A stretch of 40,302 bases of DNA, taken from the NCBI RefSeq assembly GCF_001949145.1, contig NW_019091668.1, positions 197,601-237,902 of the forward strand. The letters are read 5' to 3'. This document shows, piece by piece, positions 25,191 through 34,078 of the stretch; within the stretch, counting starts at the first letter, position 1; each line of letters begins with the position of its first letter. A program made the translations under genes and the position numbers. The notes beneath the pieces were generated by a model that was not told where the DNA came from, made no database searches, and saw only the letters and a list, made by a program, of their open reading frames with translations. The stretch is from Acanthaster planci. Taxonomy: Eukaryota > Echinodermata > Asteroidea > Valvatida > Acanthasteridae.

Positions 25191-25743
25191 TTGTTGACAA
25201 GATGTGCGCATGTACCATGGCACTGCATTATTCATTATTGTGCGACCTGGTTTGGGCACAAAGTGCGCCACCTGGCCAAGCCGGAGTGTTATAAATAATT
25301 GTTTTCAACAAATTGTTTCGAGTAACGTTAATCAATGATTACCTAAAAGGTCCAGCCGAAAATGATTCAGGCACTCGAATTAATCATTCTGTAAGATGTA
25401 AGGACAAATGATGGAAATTGTTCATTTGACCAAAACAGTATTTCGACGGGGGTTTGTGGGAGGCTGATGTCTGGTATCGCGCTCATAAAGCGCGAGGCAT
25501 GGGGGGACCTCTAGAAAATTATCTTGTTATGAAAATAATTTGTTAATTTGAACAGATCGAAAAGGGGAAGAGAGACGGAAAGGGGGAAACAAATGGGTAG
25601 GGGAGGGAAGAGTTGAAGGGAAACGTTTCCCTCAAACTTTTCGATTTTGGATATCTTAATCCAAACTATTTCCTCTTAAAAAACATAATGAACACTGTAT
25701 ACTCAGTGCTTCTGTGAGAACACATGAAAAATGTATTAGCAGC

Positions 25744-25836
25744 TTAATCGGATGAGACTCGAATCCACAACCTCCTGCTTATGAGTGCAGACGTCTTCCC
25801 CCGACTCGACCACCGAGCTTGCCGGCCGGTCCGATA
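25744..25836 (-). repeat. tRNA-derived SINE-like sequence
   Basis: On the minus strand a tRNA-like order is visible. ATCGGA near 25836 can pair with TCCGAT near 25746 as an acceptor stem. An A-box-like GCTCGGTGGTCGAGTCGG follows, then a loop with CTCATAA (a Met-type anticodon loop), then a B-box-like GGATTCGAGTC. The fit to a functional tRNA is imperfect, so a tRNA-derived SINE head or a tRNA pseudogene is more likely. No A-rich tail was confirmed. Confidence 0.5.
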
Positions 25837-27284
25837 ATAGCACTGCAGTACATGTATTGCCGCGGATTAACGCTGCCCTGCAGAGCACACTTGAACGGTA
25901 CAAGCTGAAGCGGGAATCATTTGGACTCTTGAATTTAACATTTACTCGATATTTTAACAGCAAAATATCGCGTTATGTCTCTAGCCCAGTTCAGTTAGAA
26001 AGTTAATAGAAAATTGTATATATGTACATGTACTATTTGAGCAATTAAGCAATTTTCCTGTGAAACTGTCTGAGACATAGGCCTACTGTGGTATTCTAAA
26101 GACGACACGCTTGCCATATTGTTAGCTCTTCTCCACCTTTTATTCCTCCCGGATCATGCTGTGTATGGGGGGGGGGTGCCTGAAAAACAATCGTAAGGTG
26201 ATTTCAGCCTATGCCCCCAGAAAAAAATTGTGCATTATGCCCCCGCAAACATTCTTCACAAGCCACTGACACTGTGATAAACTTTTAAGATATTCTCAAT
26301 GCATCTTGGGTATGTATGAACAATCCACACATGCGCAATCCCATAGGGTGTTGTTGTTGTTGTCATAGGGTTAATTGCACTTCCAGCTTATTAAGTAGCT
26401 ATTTGCGCCAGGAGCAATAAATTCTTTATTAATCAGCATCCTGTGAGTGATGGATGGGAACCAGTAAAAAAAAATCATTTTTTTCCAAACAAAAATCATT
26501 GTACTTGATCATCAAGAAACAAGCCCAGTAGAAGTTTCCAAAACACAAACAAATTTGTGATAAATTTTCAAGAAGAAAAAAATAGGCCTTGCTCTAAGGA
26601 GTGCAGTCGTTTTTGCAGAAAATGAATGTGATCGGTTAAAGATGGATTCGCAGACTCTACACTAATGCACGGCCCGCGCATTTTGCGGAATACCGTGGAG
26701 AAATAAAAAGATGTGGGGCACCCTCGAGGCCTCATGAGCCCACTTGTCGGCGACGGCGAAAGAAGTAATTTGTACACAAGTAATGAGAAAAATGAGACGG
26801 CAACGGAGACGGTGACGTGATTTGTCGTCTTTGGAACACCATGTGACAGCGTTTCTACGATGGACAGCAAAAGTGCACACCAGAAAGATGCAAATTAAAT
26901 GATACAGTTGTAGCTAAAGTTTACGTAGTGTGAATTAGTTATCCCAACTTCGTGATACTGTACGGCCGTGCGGGGTAATGAACATACTGTTTCACTTTGT
27001 TGATGGTACTGCAACGCTGTTCCCTAACTCAAAATGTAAAACGTTAATTAAACAATGATTTTTGGGGTATAAGGATATCCATGTATATGTAAATATATAT
27101 TTACGAATTTTTAAATGGGCAAACGTCGCGGTTCATATTTCGTAAATGTAACACTTCCATTTCCAAACGTCAACCTTCCACCCTATTATTTTCAAACATC
27201 GCCGTTCTACTGACAAGAATGCCTGAGGGTACAGTGTCCATTTGTGCGACGGAAACGGGGTCAGTGCCTCCCCCCACCAGCTTT

Positions 27285-27527
27285 ATGTTTTGTTGTTGTT
27301 GTTGTTTGTTTGTTTTTTATAATGAAAGGTAATTTGACCATCATAGGCATAATATAGACCCCCAGTCTTGCGCGTATCCGTGGTCTGCCAGTAGTTGAAA
27401 TGCACCCCCAAGCGGCAAAGAGTTTTCCCATTGATATCTCCATAATGGAGATCAATAAGTTTTCCCAGCAGGTTCTTGATCGCGTTCTGCGTGTACGCAA
27501 GGACTATTAAGGAATAAATTCTTTACG
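27285..27527 (-). CDS. Unrecognised open frame without ATG
   Basis: About 80 codons are open on the minus strand between a TAA near 27527 and a GTT/GTTT simple repeat. The text looks protein-like, with segments such as LLGKLIDLHYGDINGK and GVHFNYWQTTDTRKTGG. There is no ATG; a possible splice acceptor, CACGCAG, lies inside it near 27487. It could be an exon or a fragment of a decayed transposon. No family is recognised and no function is assigned. Confidence 0.2.
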
Positions 27528-27653
27528 CGTACTCAGCGTGCTCCGCGTCAATCGCGCCATTCATCCAAGAAAACTATGGAAGGGCTGCGTAGCACAGTGA
27601 TGATCACAATATTGACAAGAGTGTAATATAAAATCAGTGCTCTGGGATATGTG

Positions 27654-27792
27654 ATTGCTGAGCTTTCGGTAACTGAGCACCTTCTCTAGGGCAAGCAGAT
27701 TCAGTGCACTTGCTGCTATGCTGTGATTGGCATCCGTAGAACTGAACCTGCTCGCCCTGAAGAAGGTACTCAGTTACCGAAAGATCGGCAAT
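27654..27792. mobile_element. Foldback element with 52-bp arms
   Basis: Left arm 27654-27705 and right arm 27741-27792 are inverted copies with several mismatches. Both contain CTTTCGGTAACTGAG and an AGGGC-AGCAG block. The spacer is 35 bases and non-coding. Such arms with a CCTGAAGAAGG-type core resemble terminal regions of some retroelements, for example Penelope-like elements, but this is only a resemblance. It sits 400-500 bases left of the Polinton. Confidence 0.6.
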
Positions 27793-28213
27793 TATTTACA
27801 TTAACATTTATTTCATTTTTCGGGATCAACATTTCACGGAATACAGTAACAAAGTTTACAAGTGAGAGAGACAGAATACACAAGACATACAAAAGACAAA
27901 TGAACTGTATTTAACCAGCTCCCGCTGGATTACCCAAAAGAAACATGGTTTCTCTCGAGGGGCTCTTCAACTGGTTAAATAGGAAACAATAAGAATAATA
28001 ATGAATAAAGATATGACTAATTTAAAAAAGTCATAAATAGACATGACTTTTATGGCATTAACATAAATTATAACTTAATAACTTATAGCTTAAATAAAGA
28101 AATAATGTGGAAAAGTTTATCCAACTTATTTTGTAGAGCTGTACTTGTATATCAACATTATTATGAAAAACAAACAGCAGTATGAAAATGAGAGTTCTGG
28201 ACCAAACGCCCCT

Positions 28214-28366
28214 TTTTACCCGGTTTTTGCTAAAAACCATTGGGTAGTACATCGACCCAAAAAATCGACGAAACATTTTTGGTGGGAAAAAATGGGAAAA
28301 TCCTGGAATAACGTGAATCCCGTTTTTGCTCAACACCCCTGGGTAGTATATCGACCCAAAAAACCG
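28214..28366. repeat. Direct repeat, 99-bp period, left side of element
   Basis: Copies at 28214-28267 and 28313-28366 share CGGTTTTTGCT-type sequence and GGGTAGTAYATCGACCCAAAA. Such subterminal repeats suggest the inner part of a terminal inverted repeat, which the missing right end would confirm. Confidence 0.65.
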
Positions 28367-28479
28367 GGGATTTCCACTCACCTTTTGACCCCGGCACCGC
28401 TCGCTCGCTCGCTGTAAACAACTCGTGATTAGCGCCGGGGATTTCCACTCAACTTTTGACCCCGGCTGTAAACAACTCG
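28364..28479. repeat. GC-rich direct repeat with CCGGGG/CCCCGG arms and kappa-B-like sites
   Basis: CCGGGGATTTCCACTCA followed by CTTTTGACCCCGGC occurs at 28364-28395 and 28435-28466; TGTAAACAACTCG follows both, at 28413 and 28467. The first copy has an extra CGCT-repeat insert. Each unit is bounded by CCGGGG and CCCCGG, so it can fold. GGGGATTTCC at 28366-28375 and 28437-28446 matches the NF-kappa-B consensus GGGRNWYYCC exactly. The block lies just upstream of the polymerase gene. Confidence 0.65.
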
Positions 28480-28525
28480 CGACAGAAATCCCGCTCGAAG
28501 AAAAATGGAAAAAAATTTAGAAACC

Positions 28526-28538
28526 TATATATAAATAG
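28526..28538 (+). promoter_or_regulatory. TATA-like motif just before the polymerase start
   Basis: TATATATAAATAG ends 4 bases before the polymerase ATG at 28543. Similar motifs precede four other plus-strand genes of the element at a similar distance. Confidence 0.5.
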
Positions 28539-28542
28539 AGAT

Positions 28543-31500
28543 ATGAGCAACCAGCAACACCGACCTGTACTAACGAATTTCAATCGATTTAAGAAGGCGT
28601 TTTTAGAAGATTTTGTCAAACGGTATAACATCCCATTACTTGCACCAAAACGTAAACATCATACACGATCAGAACTAATAAACGCTATACGAGCGGATCA
28701 NNNNNNNNNNNNNNNNNNNNNNNNNNNNNNNNNNNNNNNNNNNNNNNNNNNNNNNNNNNNNNNNNNNNNNNNNNNNNNNNNNNNNNNNNNNNNNNNNNNN
28801 NNNNNNNNNNNNNNNNNNNNNNNNNNNNNNNNNNNNNNNNNNNNNNNNNNNNNNNNNNNNNNNNNNNNNNNNNNNNNNNNNNNNNNNNNNNNNNNNNNNN
28901 NNNNNNNNNNNNNNNNNNNNNNNNNNNNNNNNNNNNNNNNNNNNNNNNNNNNNNNNNNNNNNNNNNNNNNNNNNNNNNNNNNNNNNNNNNNNNNNNNNNN
29001 NNNNNNNNNNNNNNNNNNNNNNNNNNNNNNNNNNNNNNNNNNNNNNNNNNNNNNNNNNNNNNNNNNNNNNNNNNNNNNNNNNNNNNNNNNNNNNNNNNNN
29101 NNNNNNNNNNNNNNNNNNNNNNNNNNNNNNNNNNNNNNNGCAATCATAAACGTCCAAAATAAAGATCAACAATGCATCCGCTGGGCGTTGAGAGCAGCTT
29201 TAAAATTATATTCAGATGGAGTCAAAAGCCAGCTAGAAACAAATCCAAAATATAAAATACATGACGAGCGAACATCGACTTACAAGCCAGAACCAGATGG
29301 TTTAAATTTTACAAACATAAGCTTTCCAACACCGATTTCACAGATCCCACGTATCGAATCGCAAAATAACTTGGCGATCAATGTATTTGGTTACACCAAA
29401 AAAGACGGTATTTACATTCTCCACAAAAGCAAGCGTCCAGAAGAACCGATCAATTTACTTTTATTTAACAAGGGCGAGAAGAACCATTATTGTTGGATTA
29501 AAAACTTTTCTCGGTTGACGGGTGATATCGATCATCACAACGGCCCAAAACACTGGTGTTTCAAGTGCATGTCGCCTTTCCTAACGGAAGAAAAGTCAGC
29601 CAGACACAAAGAAGATTGCCAAGGCTTAAACGTTCCTACATGTTAAGTTGAAATGCCAGCCGAGGGTGAAAATATACTCAAGTTCAAAAATTACAAAAAT
29701 AAGCAAGACGCGCCTTTTGTCATTTACGCCGATTTTGAGTCTGTTTTAGAAAATTACCGCCGACCGATACAAACACTCTCAAAACACAGATTCACAAGCC
29801 TTGTGGATACTCATACGCGGTCGTCAGATGTGATGGAGTTTGCACTAGCCAAAAGACTTATAGAGGTCAAGACGCGGCTGTTAATTTTGTAGGGTCACTT
29901 TCTCAGGAAACAAAGAATATAAACGAAACGTTTAAAAACAAAGAGCCGTTGATTTGGAACGATCAATTACAAAAAATCTACGAAAATTGTCATAGATGTT
30001 GGATATGCGAAAAGTTGATAGATCGAGCAAAAGCGAACGAATCTCACTGTCAATGTGATATTCCAAAAACACCAGAGACAAAAGAAGAAAAAATCAAGTT
30101 TTGGCGTACAGTTAAAGTTGAAGGCAAAGATAAAGAGTTCAAAGAATGGAAATGTTTGGATTGTAAAAAGCCCATCAACAATTTTAGAAAGGTTAGGGAT
30201 CATTGTCACGTGACGGGGAAGTACCGAGGCCCAGTGCACGCTAGTTGTAATCTCAAGTTAAGAATAGTGGTCGATCAAACACCTATTCCGGTGATCTTAC
30301 ACAAATTGGAGAAATATGACGCGCACTTGATTATGCAGGGCGCTCACNAAAAGTTGATAGATCGAGCGAAAGAGGGTGAATCTCACTGTCAATGTGACAT
30401 ACCAAAAACACCAGAGACAAAAGAAGAAAAAATCAAGTTTTGTTGTAAAGTTAAAGTAAAAGTTGAAGGGAAAGAAAAAGAGTTTAAAGAGTGGAAATGT
30501 TTGGATTGCAAAAAGCCCATCAACAATTTTAGAAAGGTTAGAGATCATTGTCACGTGACGGGTAAATATCGAGGCCCAGCGCACGCTAGTTGTAATCTCA
30601 AGTTAAGAATAGTGCTCGATCAAACACCCATTCCGGTGATCTTACACAGCTTGGAGAAATACGATGCGCACTTGATTATGCAAGGCGCTCACGAATTTTA
30701 CGGGAAATCAATCAAGTTGATCGCTAAAAATACTGAAAATTACATTTTGTTTTATTTTGGCCAACTCAGATTTTTAGACTCCTTTCATTTTATGGCGGCT
30801 TCGCTAGATCGGTTGGTTAAAAATTGTTCGCCCGATGATTTTAACTTACTTTGCGAAAGGTTTACAAATAATAGTCATTTACTGTTGGAAAAGGGAATTT
30901 ACCCCTATGAATATATCGATTCCTTTGATCGGTTCCAAGAGAGACGGCTCCCACCAGTAGACGCTTTCTATAGCTCTCTGAAGCAGGGAGGGATAACCGA
31001 GCGAGAATATGCTCGCGCGGAGACAGTATGGGAAAAATTTAATTGCCAAAACCTAGGCGACTACCACGACCTTTATGTGGAAACGGATGCGCTATTGCTA
31101 GCGGGTGTATTTGAAAACTTCCGGAAGGTATGCAAGAAGAACTACGGCCTTGACCCAGCCAACTATTATACGTCACCGGGCCTGTCGTGGGATGCATTGT
31201 TAAAGCATTCGGGTATACAATTGGAACTACTGACAGACATTGACAAGCACTTGTTCTTTGAAAGGGCAAAAAGAGGTGGTATCTCGATTACGACCCCAAT
31301 AAGCCAGAGTCACAGATCATGTACCTAGACGCAAATAATTTATACGGCTGGGCGATGAGCAAATATCTGCCCGTAGGGGAATTTACCTGGGAAACAGACT
31401 TAGAAAAATTTAATTACTATTACATCCAAGAGTTGCGACTAACTGATGACTACGGTTACATGTTTGAGATTACTATGGATTACCCGGAACGTCACCATGA

Positions 31501-32601
31501 CAAACATAATGACTTTCCACTTGCACCCGAAAATATGTCGGTACCAAACGAATGGTTTTCAAGCTATCAACAAAATTTAATTGGTAATGGCGAGCAAGTA
31601 GCCTCGGTAGACAAACTCGTGGCTACTTTGGACACCAAACGAAAAGACGTGGTTCACTATCGTACATTGCAAAAATATCTCAAACTAGGGTTGTGGATCA
31701 AAGAAGTTCACCGGGTATTGAAATTTCGTCAAAAGCCGTGGATGAAGAGCTATATTGACAAAAACACAAAATTGCGCAAGAAAGCAAAAAATGATTTTGA
31801 GAAGGACTTTTTCAAATTGATGAACAATTCGGTCTTTGGCAAGACGATGGAAAATGTTAGATATCGAATTGACGGTCATTTACTGAGGGACGTACAAGAC
31901 GCCGCCAAAAACAAAAAATTAACTTATAAACCGAATTATAAATCGACGGTGCCATTTGAGGAGTGCGAGCTTTCGTTTGTGGAGATGTACCGCACCAAAA
32001 CAAAATTAAATAAGCCAATCTATTGCGGTGTAAGTATTCTCGATATTTCAAAAACGTTAATATACGATTTCTACTACAACGAACTAAAATCAACTTTTGG
32101 TGAAAAAGTAAATTTACTTTATACGGACACTGATTCTCTATTAGTTCAAATCGAGCGAAGCTCCATCGATTTAACTGGTTACCTAAACGAAAAGCGTAAT
32201 TTATTTGACTTTAGTAATTACCCGCCAGATCATCCGCCTTACAGCGTCAAAAATAAAAAGTCATCGGCAAAATGAAAGACGAATTTGGTGGCAAAACAAT
32301 TTTAGAAGCCGTTTGTATCAGGCCAAAAATGTATTCAATTCTGACGGTCGATCACAATTTAAAGAAGGCGAAAGGGGTTTCCAAGATAGTAACCGAGAAA
32401 AGCTTGACCCACGAGATGTATAAAAGCTGCCTATTTGACAAAACGCATTATTGCAATAAGCAACAACTATTTAGATCGGATAAACATCGGGTCTTCACCA
32501 TTTCACAAAATAAACTTAGTTTGTCGCCGTTGGACACAAAGCGCTACATATTGCCGAACGGAATCGATACGTTAGCTTACGGGCATAAGCTAATTCGGTA
32601 A
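28543..32601 (+). CDS. Protein-primed family B DNA polymerase (Polinton PolB), interrupted
   Basis: Replicative polymerase of the DNA_pol_B_2 type, expected to start synthesis from a terminal protein. Visible in order: an N-terminal basic region from the ATG at 28543; the N gap; a Cys/His zinc-like region CFKCMSPF with a later H and C (about 29560-29630); exonuclease motif YADFES (about 29725); an endonuclease VII-like zinc module (DHCHVTGKYRG), present twice; exonuclease-type YHDLYVETDALLL (about 31061); polymerase motif A LDANNLYGWAM (31325); motif B KLMNNSVFGK (31814); motif C YTDTDS (32120-32137). Interruptions: in-frame TAA 29644-29646; frame changes at the A run 29781-29784, near 31286 (probably with a short loss) and at the A run 32255-32259. 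Stop TAA 32599-32601 overlaps the convergent integrase by 12 bases. Confidence 0.85.
28701..29139. other. Assembly gap of 439 N
   Basis: Unknown sequence inside the polymerase gene, between its N-terminal region and the zinc-like region. The reading frame is nominally the same on both sides, but the true gap size is not known. Confidence 0.98.
30010..30692 (+). repeat. 339-bp tandem duplication in the polymerase, joined by one N
   Basis: 30010-30347 and 30349-30692 encode the same endonuclease VII-like module (KLIDRAK to LIMQGAH). The copies differ at scattered positions, and the second is 6 bases longer. The offset is 339, so the frame is kept. The single N at 30348 sits exactly at the junction. 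Either a true duplication or two versions of one locus stacked during assembly would give this. Confidence 0.9.
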
Positions 32602-33576
32602 TTCGGTATCCTCGGGTACTACCTGAAGTTCCTCTTTGACGAAACTCCTATTTGGTCCGTTTAAAAGGTAATATAAAGTTGGGCCCGTTTTGACCCTCTT
32701 GCCTTTCACCCGTTTAAATTGACTAGTTCGCTTTTCAATTTGATAGACGTCCACGGACCATATCGGATCCGTTGCCCTTCTGACGGTGCCGCCCTCTTGC
32801 TCGCCCGGGTAATAGAGGTATCTAACGACCGCGTCTGGAGGAAGTTCTCTTTGGGTAGTTCTTACAGGTGTACTCGGTTCTTGTTTCACTCGGTCTGATT
32901 TGACGGCTTCTGCAGGAACGGCATCTATTAATCGCGTTTTTTCCTCGTTTAACGATTTCACGACCTGAGGCAAACGTTCAACCCATTCCACGTTACGCAC
33001 ACCCACGTTTAACATTTCTTGAACGTATTGGTGGCCAAATAACCTTTCGGCTAAAGTGCGGTTAAACCTTTCCACGATTCCTTGAGATCTGTGTACCCCA
33101 GGTTCACCCACTTGAATTTGTACTTTATTTTTTGCCATTAACTTTTTAAACTCACCTTTGAATTCAGACCCCGAGTCTACCATTACGAATTTGGGCCAGG
33201 TTAGAGGTAATCGCTCGTAAATTTTCTTTATTGCCTCGCTCACTTGCTCGGCAGTTTTACTGTTCAACGGTTCCGCCTCTTTATACTGCAAACCCACGTC
33301 TACTACGGTTAAAGTGTACTTAAACGTTTTTCTTTTAACGCGGACCCAGGGTAAATACAAAACGTCCATTTGTTGCGCGTAATTAGGTTCGACCGACTAT
33401 ATATATTTATATATTATTATATATTATATATATATTTGCCAAACGACCTGCTCTTTTAGCCAGTTTCTGACGGCCGATTTGTCTGCACCAGTCTTTTCGT
33501 GTAGACGATCTACCGCGCTTTCTCCTCGCCAGTAACCCTGTGGACTGTAAAATAGTTTTTTAAAAGTTTGGTTCAT
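32590..33576 (-). CDS. Retroviral-type DDE integrase of Polinton, interrupted
   Basis: Integrates element DNA into the host chromosome. The ATG at 33576-33574 begins MNQTFKKLFYSPQGYWRG, the N-terminal helical region usual in Polinton integrases. A (TA)n-rich stretch at 33397-33436 then breaks the frame with stops. From the ATG at 33369 the rve core is intact: first Asp in TVVDVG (residue 24 from that ATG), second in VMVDSGSEF (65), Glu in GIVERFNR (100); the last two are 35 apart, the classic D,D-35-E spacing. The C-terminal part, about IWSVDVYQIEKRTSQFKRV onward, looks like the chromodomain/SH3-like tail. The same family is named transposon-derived protein F54H12.3 in many invertebrates. The stop overlaps the polymerase end; a 27-base space separates the start from the next minus-strand gene. 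Confidence 0.85.
33397..33436. repeat. (TA)n-rich microsatellite inside the integrase
   Basis: About 40 bases of TATATA/TATTAT sequence lie where the family normally has a conserved proline-rich linker. It carries stop codons in the integrase frame. Confidence 0.85.
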
Positions 33577-33603
33577 TTTAAAATAAGTTACACAAAGCGA
33601 GTA

Positions 33604-34029
33604 TTACCGTAGCGAGTACCGATAAGCCAACAATCCGACTATTGCAGTTTTACCTATAATCCAAACAAACTCGCGAATTTTTTGATTTTTGGAAGGCTCG
33701 TAAAAATCGGGTAACTTAGGCTCTGGCGGTAACGGGGTAATACTCTTACCGGTTAATTCCGAATAAGCTCGTAGGGCATCGTCTACGTTTACAAATGTTT
33801 GCTGGCTCGCGCGTTCTTGTCCCGTTCGTTCGTTTAAAAAGTTTAACAGGCGTATGCGCTTTTGTTCCCACTCTTGTTTTGCTTGCGCCAATTGCTCCAA
33901 CGCGAGGTCGTGACGCTTTCGTTCTTCGTCGACTTCACTTTTTGATAAACTGCTAAATAAAAAATTTGAGCCCGTGAATGCCAAGGCGTTTACTATCGCT
34001 CCTCCAACCATCATTAAAGCACTAGCCAT
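33604..34029 (-). CDS. Small membrane/coiled-coil protein, intact
   Basis: 141 residues from the ATG at 34029-34027, with no interruption. Residues 1-28 are hydrophobic (MASALMMVGGAIVNALAFTG), 30-66 are strongly charged and helical (EERKRHDLALEQLAQAKQEW), giving a likely coiled coil. A proline-rich stretch (LPPEPKLPDF) follows, then a C-terminal hydrophobic segment, 121-136 (FVWIIGKTAIVGLLAY). Two membrane segments around a coiled coil suggest a virion-membrane or minor structural protein; no family function is known to me. It is co-directional with the integrase and divergent from the capsid gene. Confidence 0.7.
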   Translation of the reverse strand: MASALMMVGGAIVNALAFTGSNFLFSSLSKSEVDEERKRHDLALEQLAQAKQEWEQKRIRLLNFLNERTGQERASQQTFVNVDDALRAYSELTGKSITPLPPEPKLPDFYEPSKNQKIREFVWIIGKTAIVGLLAYRYSLR

Positions 34030-34078
34030 TTTTAAAATAAGGTTAAATAAAATAAGAATCGTATTATATAAAAGTAAG
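34030..34078. promoter_or_regulatory. Divergent promoter region
   Basis: 49 AT-rich bases separate the minus-strand membrane protein from the plus-strand capsid gene, so both promoters must lie here or overlap coding DNA. TATATAAAAG at 34065-34074 precedes the capsid ATG by 4 bases. The opposite strand carries CTTTTATATAAT about 35 bases before the minus-strand ATG. Confidence 0.5.
34065..34074 (+). promoter_or_regulatory. TATA-like motif before the capsid gene
   Basis: TATATAAAAG ends 4 bases before the ATG at 34079. This is too close for a usual animal TATA box, which lies about 30 bases upstream of the transcription start. Confidence 0.5.

Larger units (their letters stand above)
25837..28189. 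other. Non-coding interval between the SINE-like sequence and the Polinton
   Basis: Apart from the two entries inside it, this stretch holds simple repeats (TTG/GTT runs near 26350 and 27293, a G9 run near 26167), an 11-bp inverted repeat TATTTAACCAG at 27908 and 27971, and AT-rich DNA from 27980 on. No conserved gene was recognised. Confidence 0.5.

Noticed and set aside
26568-26880. 100- and 72-codon open frames on the minus strand upstream of DSTYK
   Set aside because: Overlapping frames with no motif, no splice context and no similarity I can recognise.
27908-27981. TATTTAACCAG inverted repeat as the Polinton's terminal inverted repeat
   Set aside because: Only 11 bases, both copies on the same side of the element and 63 bases apart; Polinton terminal repeats are much longer and lie at opposite ends.
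28456-28542. Longer polymerase N-terminus upstream of the ATG at 28543
   Set aside because: The open frame extends upstream, but without an ATG and into the GC-rich repeat block; the TATA-like motif directly before 28543 favours that start.
32590-33369. LTR retrotransposon as the source of the integrase
   Set aside because: No reverse transcriptase, RNase H or LTR is nearby, and the neighbours are a family B polymerase, capsid-type protein and packaging ATPase.
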